DNA from: Thuidium tamariscinum
Lineage: Eukaryota > Streptophyta > Bryopsida > Hypnales > Thuidiaceae
Length of the DNA stretch: 64,000 bases
Assembly (NCBI GenBank): GCA_947034885.2
Contig: OX344755.2
Location: forward strand, 10,480,501-10,544,500
Reading direction: 5' to 3'
This document shows positions 20,606 through 36,603 of this stretch, one piece after another. The notes under the pieces are model-generated. The model made no database searches. It was not told where the DNA came from and saw only the letters and a program-made list of their open reading frames with translations. The translations under genes were made by a program, and so were the position numbers. The stretch's first letter is position 1. The number at the start of each line of letters is the position of its first letter.

Positions 20606-22790
20606 CTCCATGACGGACTCCAGCAAACAGAACGCCCAATACCAGGGCACCACGTGGCTTTGTGGTGCGGTTATCCAAATTTTTAAGGAGCGAAGCACGA
20701 ACTCGCGGGTGGCGTTTCCAGGAAGCACCACGTGTTGACGTTGTCGTCGCTACTGCAAATTGTTCGTCCGCTCCGTTCGTCCCTAGTCTAAATCCGGACC
20801 CTCAAGGCAGCTCTCACAAGCTGAAGTTTATGAGCCCCACCACGCTCTAGCGTTAGCTGCTCGCAGTGTTCTTCCGGCAATCATCTCTCGCTTCGTATGC
20901 GTGTATGTTTCGCTTCCTCGATTGCTGTTGCTCGTGACTTTGTGGATTGAATCGGAGCTCAAATTCGCCAAATTCTGCTCGAAATTTCGGCCGTGCGAGT
21001 GTGTCTGCTTCCCCGTGGCGTGTTTCTTGCTAATCTTGTGGTGAGAGGGGATACATTTTGAATGTTGGCTTTTGGAAGATGCTTTGGACGGCTGGGGTAG
21101 GGTTTTGGTGGTTCTTTGTAGTGGATTTGGATGTCGGATGTCGGAGGTTTCCGTTCTCCTTTGTTTGCCTTTCGTGCCTTCGCTACGTCCCTGTCTCGCT
21201 TCGGCTGCATTGAATGAATTGAATTGGAGGTCAAGTTTGGTCTGAGGGCTCACCGATTGAAATTCCGGCTCTGTTGAGTGCCTGCGGTGTGTTTCTTGCG
21301 AAAATTGTGGTAAGGAGGGATTCATTTTGAATGTTCGCTTCTGGACGGGGCTTTCGGACGACTCAGGTCGGGTTTGGTGATTCTTTGTGGTGCATTTGGA
21401 TGCCGGATGTCGGAGGTTTCCGTTCCTCTAGGTTGCATTTCGTGTCTTCGCCCCGTCCCTGTCTGTCTTTTGCTCCATTGAATTGGAGCTCAAATCTGCC
21501 GACTTCGATTGAAATTTCGTCTGTGTGAGTGTGCCTGCTTCCCCGTGGCGTGTTCCTTGTGATGCTTGTGAGAGGGGATGGTTTTTGAATATTTGCTTTT
21601 GGACGGTGCTTTGGATGGCTCCGACAGGGTTTGGTGATCCCTTACGGTGTATTTGGATGTCGGTTGTTTTGTTCTGGGAGTCAGGGTTTGCTGCTTCATC
21701 TACTTCTCATGTTAGGGCTGCTTGTTTGCGTGAATGCCAGGTCATTGAAGAGAGTTGCATGAAATCTTCGTGAATGTGCGGGTGTGTAACAGTGTATCTG
21801 AAATTGTCGATTTTTTTCCGTTCTTTTCTATCGATATTATCGATTTAGGTCACATTACTCTTATGATGAATTTTGAGTTGTCAATGTTATCTCCTTAATT
21901 TGCTGATTATGATTTTGGTTTGGTTATTGATGTGACCTATGGGAAACTTTCGTGGAAGAAAGTACGTCTGGGGAATTTCTTGTTTTTGGATGGAAACAAG
22001 TTAAATTACCGATGTGATGAAATAAATTTATGATTTCTTTGTAGCCCACGGAATGGCCTTGGATACTTGATGCTTGAGATTGCTTGTACCTGAAATATGT
22101 TATTTCTTGAATTTTAAGGGATGTTTTGTTGATGGGGGAAATTTTGAAGAGGTCGTTGGCAACATGTTTTAGGGACGAGTTTTCTTTGTTGTAATGCCGG
22201 TCTCTTCTTTCGGGGCAACTTTGTGCAGAACTACTTGGAATGGCTCGATGAATGCAAGGCAAGGAACGGCACATTTTAAGAAGGGATTGAAATAACCATT
22301 TAAAGATTTTCTCGAAGTGTAGATCTGGAACCTGCTTTCTCATTCAGCACTGATCGACTGTTTGCAATGCAAAACCCATATATCTGACGTAAGCACAAAA
22401 GCTGTCGTGAAGATTAAGATTGAACTTCTTAATACCACCAATCACTATGGAGCAGGACTGAGCAGATAGAAGTGTGTCTTCAGGTCTTGAATGCTGGTTA
22501 CACCTCTGTTTGGTTTGGTTTATGGTTAATTGACGGATCCATGTTGAGATATGAGAAAACAGAATGAGTGGGAAGATCCTGCTACTGCATTGATTGTATT
22601 TGACTTCTACATGAGATTAGTACATTGACTTTGGTTCTATTTTAATTATTCCTTTTATTTGTCCTCTAATGGAGGTCTTCAGAGCAGACTACATGTATTG
22701 GTCGCAGGCATTTCGGTGTATTTTGTCGTTCGTAGGCCACTGTATTTTTGTAGCTTTCATTGACGTTGTCGCAATGGCGCATTCTTGCAG
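20606..22790 (+). promoter_or_regulatory. Presumed promoter, leader exon and leader intron of the LACS gene
   Basis: GC content rises sharply at about 20570 and the stretch has no coherent ORF. A strong acceptor (GCGCATTCTTGCAG) ends at 22790, 63 bases before the LACS start codon, so at least one leader intron is likely. I cannot fix the donor. No convincing TATA box is visible. The 20944-21700 part consists of three tandem repeats. Confidence 0.4.
20944..21700. repeat. Three tandem copies of a ~265-bp unit in the LACS leader
   Basis: Units begin near 20954, 21227 and 21486 (GGAGCTCAAAT or GGAGGTCAAG). They share CTGCTTCCCCGTGGCGTG, TTTTGGACGGTGCTTTGGA, TTTGGATGTCGG and GAGGTTTCCGTTC type segments in the same order. 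Divergence is moderate. They lie wholly upstream of the coding region. Confidence 0.75.
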
Positions 22791-22853
22791 TTTTAGGTCC
22801 TGCTTGCACATTAGTTATATCAAGGCGTTTGCTGCTTGGAACGGCTCACTCAA

Positions 22854-27850
<4,997 letters not shown>

Positions 27851-28699
27851 ACGATTGCTGACGATCAAGGTGCTTCATCTTTGTCAGAACTTGGACTTGT
27901 TACTTGTAGAAATGCGTCCAAAGTTGTGCAATGTCTTGACTACTTGACTACTTACTAGTGGATGCCATGATTGCGATGCTGCTGGAAGCAACGCAACAGT
28001 GTTTTAGTGTGTGTTTATACCCACATTACTCCTTCCAAGTTAGGTTTGAGCAGGAGTCCCTCTGAATCTACTGTAGTATGACGTACAGATATGTATGTAC
28101 TTCCATACGAGTAGATTCTTGTAGCGGAGAACTAAGCTTTCGGCTAACTGATATGAAAGCACCCCTGCTGGATATGTATTGACTGCTTTTTGGACTGCGT
28201 TATGCGAGGGCTGGAATGACTGTCTCATGGAATGACTTACGTGATTTTGTGAACTTGGTATGAACATCTGATGGATCACCTCTATTCTACACTGCACATT
28301 TAATCTCCGCTGTGAAGCGAATGTCGATCTCAATCTCGTGTTGTACCACAGCTTTTGCATTGTTACCGATGCTAGACATTCCTGAGAGCTTAATTTTTGT
28401 GATGAAGTGGCTCCAGGGGTTTCCATGTCCAATGTTTTAGAACGTTGCACCGAACCTGGCAAGAGGAAGAGGAAGAAATTAACACAACTTAGCAAGCCCA
28501 TCATAATGATGCAACTACAAAAGTCTTTCTATACTAAGAACGAGAACCAATCTCATCATCATCATTAGCTGCCATAGTTGCACGTCCGAACAACAGTTAT
28601 CCCACATGGAAATTCGTTCATTGCTGTTTGCAGTCATGGGTCCGTTTCTGAGAAGCTTGAAAAAAAAGAAACCATTAGAGCATGGCCATAGCTGCGCTG
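27851..28699 (+). other. 3' UTR of LACS and spacer
   Basis: Mixed GC content continues to about 28640, consistent with a 3' UTR. No repeat structure or coding signal is visible; the open frames here are shadows. Confidence 0.4.
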
Positions 28700-28703
28700 T
28701 TAA

Positions 28704-29340
28704 CCCCTAAATGCCCAAGGCCTATTTTGAGTGACTTGGAATTTTCTCTAAATTGAACAAAATGCCAAGATTTTGATAACTTGTATCAAATTTTTTTAAA
28801 TTGTAACTGTACATATTCAAACTAGACATGTTAGAGATCTCATGGGAAAAGAAAACACAACAATATCACTTATGGAGTGAAAGATTATAATGATTGACCA
28901 TGAGGGTGTTAAAATTGCAAAAAACTTTCAATCCTCTTTTCACAAGTCAAATCTAAAACAATAGTGACCAAAAAAATATGAGGTTAAAGGGTCTAATATA
29001 TATAACCACAATCAATTTACGGCTTCTTAAAAACTACTCTCTAATTTTTTTAAATGAATTTTGAATGTGATTTTTGATCCAAGATGTAGTGTATTTGAGG
29101 CTCATTTCCAAGAGCTCTCAACACTATAGGGAGTGAAGATTGCAATGGGTACCCTTGCACAAAATCTTGTATAGAAAAATTACTATCATTCATTTTCCAG
29201 ATCGGAATTTTGACACTAAAACTAGACTTCTAGAAGAACTTTCTAAAAATACAAACTACTAAAAATAGCAACTTGAATAGGTTTTATTTAACTTGAAAGT
29301 TTTGCAAACACCAAATTATGGTGCCTTGGGCAGTTAGGGG
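28704..29340. mobile_element. TTAA-flanked non-autonomous element with 18-bp ends
   Basis: It starts CCCCTAAATGCCCAAGGC. The inverse of its right end is CCCCTAACTGCCCAAGGC, one mismatch in 18. TTAA bounds it at 28700-28703 and 29341-29344. Length 637 bp, no coding content. A decayed relative starts near 30380. Confidence 0.85.
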
Positions 29341-29344
29341 TTAA

Positions 29345-30379
29345 ACAACACTGTAAATGATTTGCACCATTGACCTTCCTCTGACAAGGGAGAACAATGG
29401 TGCAAAACGTTTATAGTGTTGTTGCACAATGCAACTTTGGCCATGCTCATACACGGTACTCTTAACCTTTGAATGTTGACATGATGCTAGTTGTCTGATG
29501 AAAGATAGAAAAAATGACCTAGAGATGAAAGAGACCTTCTAGAGGTACTACGATCATGGAGTCCTACACAAACATTTAGGTGTTGAAATTGCACCATTGA
29601 CTATAATGATAAATGCCATGTAATAGATGCCATGCTATCTTTGTCACAATTTTGATGAAGGTAGCATGCAAGGAAGGGTCCTATAAGAGTTTTTCTTGTA
29701 GTTATAAAGAGATGCGTAATAGTATTTATAACTTATTTTCTACTATGGTAATTGGTGTGATGGGTTGCATCTATTATAGTGCAACAAGCTAATTGTGGAG
29801 GCTATTTTGAACCCTCGTTTATATCTTGGGGAAAACATTGGAACTTTTTATTTGTTGTGCAAGATAATATTTGCAAAATCTGAGTTCATATTTGCAATCA
29901 AAGACCCCTAATTAGTCTAGGGAGGTGTTAACATCCTCATTAATATTAGGGGCTTTTTTAATTTTTCACCCTTACCTAGGGCTTTGCAATTGGCTTGTCG
30001 TACTACTTTAGACAAAACCGGCCCAACATGTAAAGGTTAAACATGAATAGTTTCGTTTCTATTTGTTGTTTCAGACTTCCATAAAACCTATCTATAGTGA
30101 TTGTTCCTTGTATTTGTCCTTGGATTCGTCACCTAGTAATTAACCCTATAAGGATGTTGCAGGCCATAATGGTTTGATGGATGATAGAGAAGTTTTGCAT
30201 GTAAGACAAAAGAGCAATTGTTCATCCTTGAAATTTTATGAAAAAATGGGAAAATCATCAATAGTAGTTTGGTTTCCAATGAATAATTTTGAAGGTTTTT
30301 AAAGTAGATGATCCAAACTATTTCTAAAAGGATGATTTCTATGGTAACGACTTCGTCCTTATAGAGTTAAAATTAATTC
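29345..30379. other. AT-rich spacer
   Basis: No gene or clear element ends seen. Confidence 0.4.
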
Positions 30380-30468
30380 TTAAATGTCCAAGGCATTTTT
30401 TGAGCTTGTAGAAATTTACTCTAAGTTTAACAAAAAGATAACATTTTGATAAGTTTTTATCAATTTTT

Positions 30469-30475
30469 AAAAAAA

Positions 30476-30554
<79 letters not shown>
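30469..30554. repeat. Poly(A) run and (TA)n microsatellite
   Basis: About 24 A residues followed by an uninterrupted AT dinucleotide run of roughly 60 bases. It lies within the decayed TTAA-type element. Confidence 0.95.
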
Positions 30555-30558
<4 letters not shown>

Positions 30559-31439
30559 ACAAATTCAAATTAGACATGTTAGAGATTACTTAAAAAAAAA
30601 TGCAACAATGTCATTTATAGATTGAAAGATTATAATGTTTGATCATGGAGGTGTTAAAATTGCAAAACTAACTTGAAGTGTTTTGATCATCTTTTCACAT
30701 GCCAAATCTAAAAAGTTGGTCACCAAAAAAATATGAAGTTGAATGGCCTAACATGTATAACCTTATTCAATTTATAACTTCTCAAAATCTATTCTACATT
30801 TTTTTTAAATGAATTTTTAATGTAATATTTTCTCCTAGATCTAGCGTATTTGAAGCTCATTTCAAAGAGAACTTAGAGCATCTCCACCCACTCACAAGAT
30901 ATAGGGACCAGGAAATGGGTTTTCCCAAGTCTTCTACGTCCCAGGCTTTTCCTAGCCAGGAAGACACCCCAACCATTCCCACCCCAATAGTATAGGCAAA
31001 GAGTTGAATCACATGTTTTAATGCCATTACTTTAATTGTTGGTTGTCAGAATTATTGAGCTTTGGGAAATGGAAATTAGGAAAAAAAAATACTATACTGG
31101 AATAAACTCAAAAGAAGTTGTGGGGTTCAATTTGCTTGAAAATTGAAGATCCAAAAAATGCACTTCTAGGTCTAAATCCACTTTTGAATCTACATCCAAA
31201 AATTAGGAAACTATTTGTTCTAAGAATTTTAAATATTGACTTAAAAAATGAATCCAACAAGTAGTTTCTTAAAAACAATCATGTTGTAATTTGCTTCAAA
31301 ACAAGAACATCACTAATCCAAATGGACTACAAATGAAAGCTATGTAGACAAAAAAAACAATCCATAAGATACTAATAAATTAATCATTCAAATACTAGAA
31401 GTTGTAAAATTTTTACTCAAAATAAAGAATTAAACATAG

Positions 31440-32115
31440 AAAGTATACTTGAGGTTTGTTTGAAGTAGACCTCAAGTACACTTCAAGCACACTTTTACTT
31501 TTTACATTAAATTTAGTTTAAAGTAGAAAAAAAAAATCTATTGAAGTAGACTTTACATCAATATAAAAAGTAAAAACATGTGCTTGAGGTAATGTAAAAG
31601 AGTGTTGAAATAAAGAAAAACACTATATTGAGGTCAAGTACAAAAATTTATTAAAGTAAAATTGAAGCAAAATAAAAGTATGAATTGAGGTGTGCTTCAA
31701 ATGCACCTAAAGCACACTTTTCATTTTCACATAGAATTTGATTTATAAAAAATAAAAACCAAATGTGTTGTTATGTGCTTGAGGTGTATTTGAGGTAGCC
31801 CTCAAGCACACCTCAATATTTTTTTCCATAGAGTTTGATTTTTTTGAAAGAAAAAAAATTGTGTTGAATTGTGCTTGAAGTGTGCTTGAGATTTTCTTCA
31901 AGTACACCTCATGCACAATTCAATATTTTTTTTTCATTGATTTTTAATTTTAAGAAAAATAAAATAAAATCTGTCGAGATGTACTTGAGGTCTACCTCAA
32001 GCATTCCTAAAGCACAACTCAACACAATTCTTGATATCCTAGTGGAATTTGAAATTTAAAAAAATAAAATTGTATTTGGTTGTATTTTAGTTGTGCTTAA
32101 GTTGTGTTTCAGAGC
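31440..32115. repeat. Degenerate ~110-bp tandem repeats
   Basis: Five or six units each contain GTGCTTGAGGTGT-like and complementary CTCAAGCACACCTCAA segments followed by an A/T-rich tail. The units can each form a hairpin. They lie within the GAGCAT-ended element, immediately left of the CACTA-like insertion. Confidence 0.7.
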
Positions 32116-32122
32116 TTACACA

Positions 32123-33196
32123 CACTAGAAGAAAATTGGGGCTTTTGCAACTACGATTAGCAACTAGTTTTGTAGTTGTACAACACATTTGTAATTGGGT
32201 GATAATTTGGAGCTCACAGTTGCAGTGGAGAAGTTGCACTAGTTGCAATGTAGTTGCAAAATCAAAAAGATTGTGTTTCATTAGATAGCCTACGTGGAAC
32301 TTCATCGAAAGTCTTCTGACGTAGAACTTGCTTTTGTGCAACTTGCTTGCAACTTGTATGCAATTGCTTTGCAACTAGTTTGCGACTGCTTTGCAACTAC
32401 TTTACAACTAGTTTGTAACTTGTAGATTTATAGATTTATAGATTTTTTTATCTTAATGACTGTAGATTTCAAAAATTGAATCTCAATGATCTGTAGATTT
32501 TAGAATTTAAAATCTAGCTTTTTTTAGATTATCAAATTCAAATATTGATATTAAATAGATTTCACAAGTTTACAAAACTTTAAATTTCAAAAGTTTTAAA
32601 ATTTCTTATACTTTAAATATTTGTAGATTTCTATAAATTGTAGAAATCTACAAATTGTAAAAATTTGCAAGTTGTAAAATCTACAAAGTGTAGAAATATT
32701 ACAATTGTAATATTAAACTTTATTACTTAAAGATGGTACAACTTACAGCTCTTATCCATCCAATCTAATGGTACTCTTGACAATTGAGATGGGACAATTG
32801 ATATAAAACTTGATTTAATTATTTTCTAGTTGTATTCTAGTTGCAAAGTAGTTGCATTCTACTTGAATTGTAATCAAACTTAGATTATTCCCAACTGTAG
32901 TTTGATACACTTGACTCTACACAACCTAAAGTGGTCCATGTCGACAAGTGTGATGAATTTTGGATGTAGAATACATCATAGAAATTCTTTTGTTAGATTC
33001 CTGTAATCCAGATTTCAACCTGCAACTACTTTGCAACTACATGCAACTCGAAACTTCAATCTACAACTACTTAGCGACTATAATAGTGTAAACATGAAAT
33101 TTGGTGCAAATACAAAGGGTTGTAGTTGCAAGGAAGTTGCATAGGACACATAGTTGCATATCAGTCGGTTGCGGCGGACATGATTTTCTTCTAGTG
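32123..33196. mobile_element. CACTA-like non-autonomous element with 3-bp TSD
   Basis: It starts CACTAGAAGAAAAT and ends ATTTTCTTCTAGTG. The 3-bp target duplication ACA flanks it (32120-32122 and 33197-33199), the hallmark of En/Spm (CACTA) elements. Both subterminal regions hold many TTGCAACTA and TAGTTGCA motifs in opposite orientations, the expected layout of transposase-binding repeats. Length 1074 bp, no coding capacity. Confidence 0.9.
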
Positions 33197-33590
33197 ACAT
33201 TATTAAACCTTCTCAGTCAACTCGCTTGAAGGGGACATGGTCTTGTGGTTTTGAGAGAGGTTTAATTTTTGGCATGACTTGCTTCATTTCCTCTCGGGGT
33301 GGGTCATTGGTGGCGAGTCCGGGCTTGCCCTTGCCCGGGAATGCCTCCTTTCTAGTGAATGAGTGGAAATGCTCTCAACATTACAAAAAGTCAAGATTAT
33401 AGTAGCCCCCCTTGCATAAATCTTGAGTAGAAAACTTATAATCAATCAATTTCACAATCAGTTTTTCATGCTTAAACTAGACTTCAAAATGAAGTTTGCA
33501 GAATAATAAACTACTAAAAAAATAAAACTCGATTGGATTTTATTTAACTGCAAAATTTTCCAAATACTAGATTCCGATGCCAACATTCAA

Positions 33591-34013
33591 TAGCAAGAGT
33601 AAGGATTGCCATTCCTCTCTTGAACAAAGTTCATCCTCGTAGTCTATGGTGGGTAATTAGAAGAGAAAGAAGGTAGAAATTTCATTATTAGAGGGGGCCA
33701 CAACTTTAAAAACAAAGCCAACCAATGAGTATACGTGCCAACCCATGTTCATCACTTTCAGTCAATTGCTTAGAGTTCTATGATAGCTTCATTTAGTTTG
33801 TTACATACTAAATATCTTGGCATTCAATCCGTTACAACAAGCAAGTTTGTCAGATTTACTAATTATGAGGTTACGATTAATTATAGTAGGTCCTCTTCAT
33901 TAATTCATGTAGGTGAGGACTTATCAGACTAGAATTAAGATTTTTCATCTAAACTTTTTTAACCTCCTTCTTCCAATCTTCAATCTCTGACAAAAATTAC
34001 CAAGTGTCCTTAC
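33591..34013. other. Spacer
   Basis: Nothing recognisable. Confidence 0.4.
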
Positions 34014-34152
34014 AAGGTAGTCTACTCTAAAAGCGACTACTTAAGCCCACCTAACTCATCATGGACTGTAAAACATATTTCAAACAACATGGCAGTCGTT
34101 CATAGATAGAGGTCGCATTTACAACATGGTCGCTTTTAAAACAAACTACCTT
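34014..34152. mobile_element. 139-bp MITE with AAGGTAG ends
   Basis: The left arm is AAGGTAGTCTACTCTAAAAG and the inverse of the right arm is AAGGTAGTTTGTTTTAAAAG. Homologous to 20460-20605, where a copy lies beside another gene leader. No clear TSD. Confidence 0.7.
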
Positions 34153-34160
34153 AGGTAAAG

Positions 34161-34229
34161 AATGGTGCAGAATATTTCACACCATTTCATTTATTGAATG
34201 GAATGATGAAATATTCCACATCATTCCGT
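34161..34229. repeat. Imperfect palindrome
   Basis: The arms GAATGGTGCAGAATATTTCA and TGAAATATTCCACATCATTC can pair as a hairpin. It may be a tiny foldback element. Confidence 0.5.
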
Positions 34230-34299
34230 CCAAGAGGAGGCAGCCTTTGTGTTGCTACAGAATGTTATGTGGGCATTTATTAGGGGTTAAGTTTTATCT

Positions 34300-35532
34300 C
34301 ATTTTGAAGTCCAGTCAGTCTTGTGTGGTGGGGTACATTCTTGACTTCCGCGTAAGTCGGAAGGCCCTTCCTCGAACCCCTCGTGCAGGTCGGTTCCTGG
34401 AGAGAGCTCGTCACTCCCTTCTGCTCGAGCAACATCATTTCTCGGTCCTATTCCTGATCGCACTTCTCTTCTCATCACTCTCAGTCACTGAGCTAGGGTA
34501 CTCACCATCCGGCAGGTACGTGACTTTGCTTTTGCTCTCGTTTGACTAGATTTTGTGTGGAGATTCGACTAGACTGTTTCCGATATTCTGGGTTGAGGTG
34601 GGTGTTTGGGCCTGTGATTTGTTTCTTCTCGTTGAGCCCTAGTTTCAATGAACTTGGTTTTGTGTGGAGAGGACAAGATACGGTTGTGTGTGATGTGTTC
34701 TTCGCATATTGCCCTTATTTGATTTGACTTGATTTGATTTTGTGTGGTGCGTACAGTGCTACCGATTGTCTGTGTAGGGTGTTGGAGATTTTGGAATTTG
34801 TGATTCGCTCTTCTAGTTGTGCGGTACTACTCATTTGTGTTGATTTGGTTTGGAGATTCAGGCCTACCGATTTTCGGTTGCCGGAGTTTTATTGACTTGA
34901 ATTTGCGTGGAGTCGAGAGTACTAATGATTTTCGGTTAGGTAGGTGTTTTGTCTTTGTGATGCGCTCTTCCAGTTTTGCACCACTTTTCATTTGAGATGC
35001 TTTTGAGTGGAGATTACAGGACCACCAATTTTTTGTTGCCCTAGTTTTCATTGGCTTGATTTTGTGTGGCCTGAGTCTTGGGTACCACCGATTTTCGGTT
35101 TGGGGGGTGAGTATTTTGTCTTGGGAATAAGCTGTTCTTCTCGTTTTGCCCTAGTCGTCAGTTGATTTGATTTTGTGTGGAGACTTCAGTATTACCAACT
35201 GTGGGTTTTGTTCATTTTGTGCATCAAACCCTAACTCTATCACTTTCATGGCGACATTTTGTGGGTATTAGCTCGTTTTGTGGTGATTCTAAGCTTCTTA
35301 TTTTTTCTTCATCTGTGACTCACACAGGAGGCGTTTCATTGAAGTCCAGGATTGCTGGGTGAATCTCGAGTTATTATAATACTTTCAAGCAGGACGACAA
35401 GATTGAAAAGCATACCCACTCCGCATGCCAGTCCATTGAATTGCTTGCTTGCTGTTACCTCTTTCCAAGCACTCAGGGTGACACCGATTTCTGTCAAGAT
35501 ATTCTAGGTCACGATCAACTGAGTTTTCGAAA
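34300..35532 (+). promoter_or_regulatory. Presumed leader exon and leader intron of the membrane-protein gene
   Basis: A GC-rich, pyrimidine-rich stretch ends in a consensus donor (GGCAG|GTACGT at 34515/34516). Possible acceptors are at 35327 (pyrimidine tract then CACACAG) and 35392. The interval between them carries degenerate tandem repeats. The leader intron is inferred from splice signals only. Confidence 0.45.
34540..35220. repeat. About eight degenerate ~100-bp tandem units in the leader intron
   Basis: Each unit has GATTTGATTTTGTGTGGAGA or a variant, then a partly conserved ACCGATTTTCGGTT, itself a small hairpin. Units begin near 34546, 34655, 34733, 34840, 34895, 34998, 35055 and 35166. 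Confidence 0.65.
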
Positions 35533-36603
35533 ATGGAGACGGAGCTCGATGAAATGCGAACCCTAGGCGTCGTCGGCATCTGCAAAGAAGCCTACACCAT
35601 CACCAAGCTCCACATCCGTCTCTTCCTTTCCCTCGGTCTCACTTTAGTCCTCCCCTTGGGCGCCATCATGTTCTGCCACGGCTTGCTCTCCGATCCTTTA
35701 CTCCGCAAGATCAACCACAACGAGCGAGAGCTTGAAACAGAAAGGGTCGGCTCCTCTGCCGCAGCTCATACCCGATCCGTCCTAGACAGCGAGCTTTTCG
35801 GCTTAGGCATCATCACCATCATCTACGCCATCTTCGTCTTGGCCTTTTCTCTTCTCTCCACGGCTTCCATCGTCTACACCGTGGCCAGCATCTACACCAG
35901 CAAAGGCTTATCCTACAAGAAAGTCTTAAGCGTGGTGCCCAAAGTCTGGAAGCGCTTGTTCATGACTTTTTTCTGGGCGCACATCCTCGTCATCCTCTAC
36001 TACGTCGCCTTCGTTTTCATCATCGTCATGCTGCTGTTGCTTGAATATCAAACAGGAATTCCCTTTACTTTGCTGTTCATCCCATTGATGCTGATGTTTT
36101 ACAGCTTTCTGGTGTACATTTATTTGGTTTGGCATCTGGCGAGTGTGGTGACGGTGTTGGAGGATAGTTACGGGATCAGTGCGATGAAGAAAAGCGCGGA
36201 TCTCATCGAGGGGAAGAGGTGGGTGGGGTGGGTGATGATGCTGATTTATACAGTGGCCACCGTCGTGGTGTTGACACTGTTTAATCTGTTCGTGAAGTGG
36301 CCTCATCACCGTGTGGAGAGTGTATTTGGGAGATTGGTGGTGGGAGTGGCGTTGCTGGGGCTGTGGACGGTGGTGACGGTGCTGGGGATTGTGGTGCAGA
36401 CGATTGTGTACTTTGTGTGCAAGTCGGTGCATTCGGAGAATATTGACAGGGGGTTGTTGTCGGAGCATTTGGATGCGTACTTGGGGGAGTATATGCCGCT
36501 CAAAGGGCCTATTGTTTCCTTGGAAGCCCTAGAGGAAGCGGAACTGGAAGACGTGTCACCGTTGCCGATCAGGTCAAACGGGGGAGTGTTTAATAAGGTG
36601 TGA
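35533..36603 (+). CDS. Plant multi-pass membrane protein (Arabidopsis At4g19950/At5g44860-type)
   Basis: Single exon of 356 residues. Six probable membrane spans: about 28-50, 88-118, 141-170, 176-205, 230-252 and 268-296. The family-specific C-terminal signature is present: VYFVCKS at 292-298, then ENID followed by HLxxYLGEYxPLK at about 302-324. Length and layout fit the plant family, whose molecular role is not established. Sites such as FFWAHILVILYY and EDSYGISAMKKS also fit its conserved loops. The start is the first ATG of the long frame, preceded by GTTTTCGAAA. Third codon positions are GC-rich, unlike the AT-rich surroundings. The gene is isolated, with no operon-like partner. Confidence 0.85.
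   Translation: METELDEMRTLGVVGICKEAYTITKLHIRLFLSLGLTLVLPLGAIMFCHGLLSDPLLRKINHNERELETERVGSSAAAHTRSVLDSELFGLGIITIIYAIFVLAFSLLSTASIVYTVASIYTSKGLSYKKVLSVVPKVWKRLFMTFFWAHILVILYYVAFVFIIVMLLLLEYQTGIPFTLLFIPLMLMFYSFLVYIYLVWHLASVVTVLEDSYGISAMKKSADLIEGKRWVGWVMMLIYTVATVVVLTLFNLFVKWPHHRVESVFGRLVVGVALLGLWTVVTVLGIVVQTIVYFVCKSVHSENIDRGLLSEHLDAYLGEYMPLKGPIVSLEALEEAELEDVSPLPIRSNGGVFNKV

Larger units (their letters stand above)
30876..33374. mobile_element. 2.5 kb element with GAGCAT...ATGCTC inverted ends
   Basis: The left end is GAGCATCTCCACCCACTCAC and the inverse of the right end is GAGCATTTCCACTCATTCAC. Flanks are TTA on the left and TCA on the right, roughly the 3-bp target pattern of PIF/Harbinger-like elements. 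It interrupts an older TTAA-type element at a definable point. It contains a block of tandem repeats (31440-32115) and a nested CACTA-like element (32123-33196). No transposase is visible. Confidence 0.75.
30380..33590. mobile_element. Decayed relative of the 28704 element, split by a 2.5 kb insertion
   Basis: The left part (about 30380-30875) follows the 28704 element from a degraded CTTAAATGTCCAAGGC end. The same homology resumes at 33375 (CTCAACATTAC) and fades near 33590. The break corresponds exactly to the GAGCAT-ended element 30876-33374. The right terminal repeat is not recognisable. Confidence 0.65.

Noticed and set aside
20828..21325. 165-codon minus-strand ORF in the LACS leader
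   Set aside because: It runs across tandem repeat units with no domain. The open frame reflects low stop-codon density in GC-rich sequence.
35926..36468. 180-codon minus-strand ORF rich in His and Gln
   Set aside because: It is the antisense shadow of the membrane-protein gene, caused by its GC-rich third positions.
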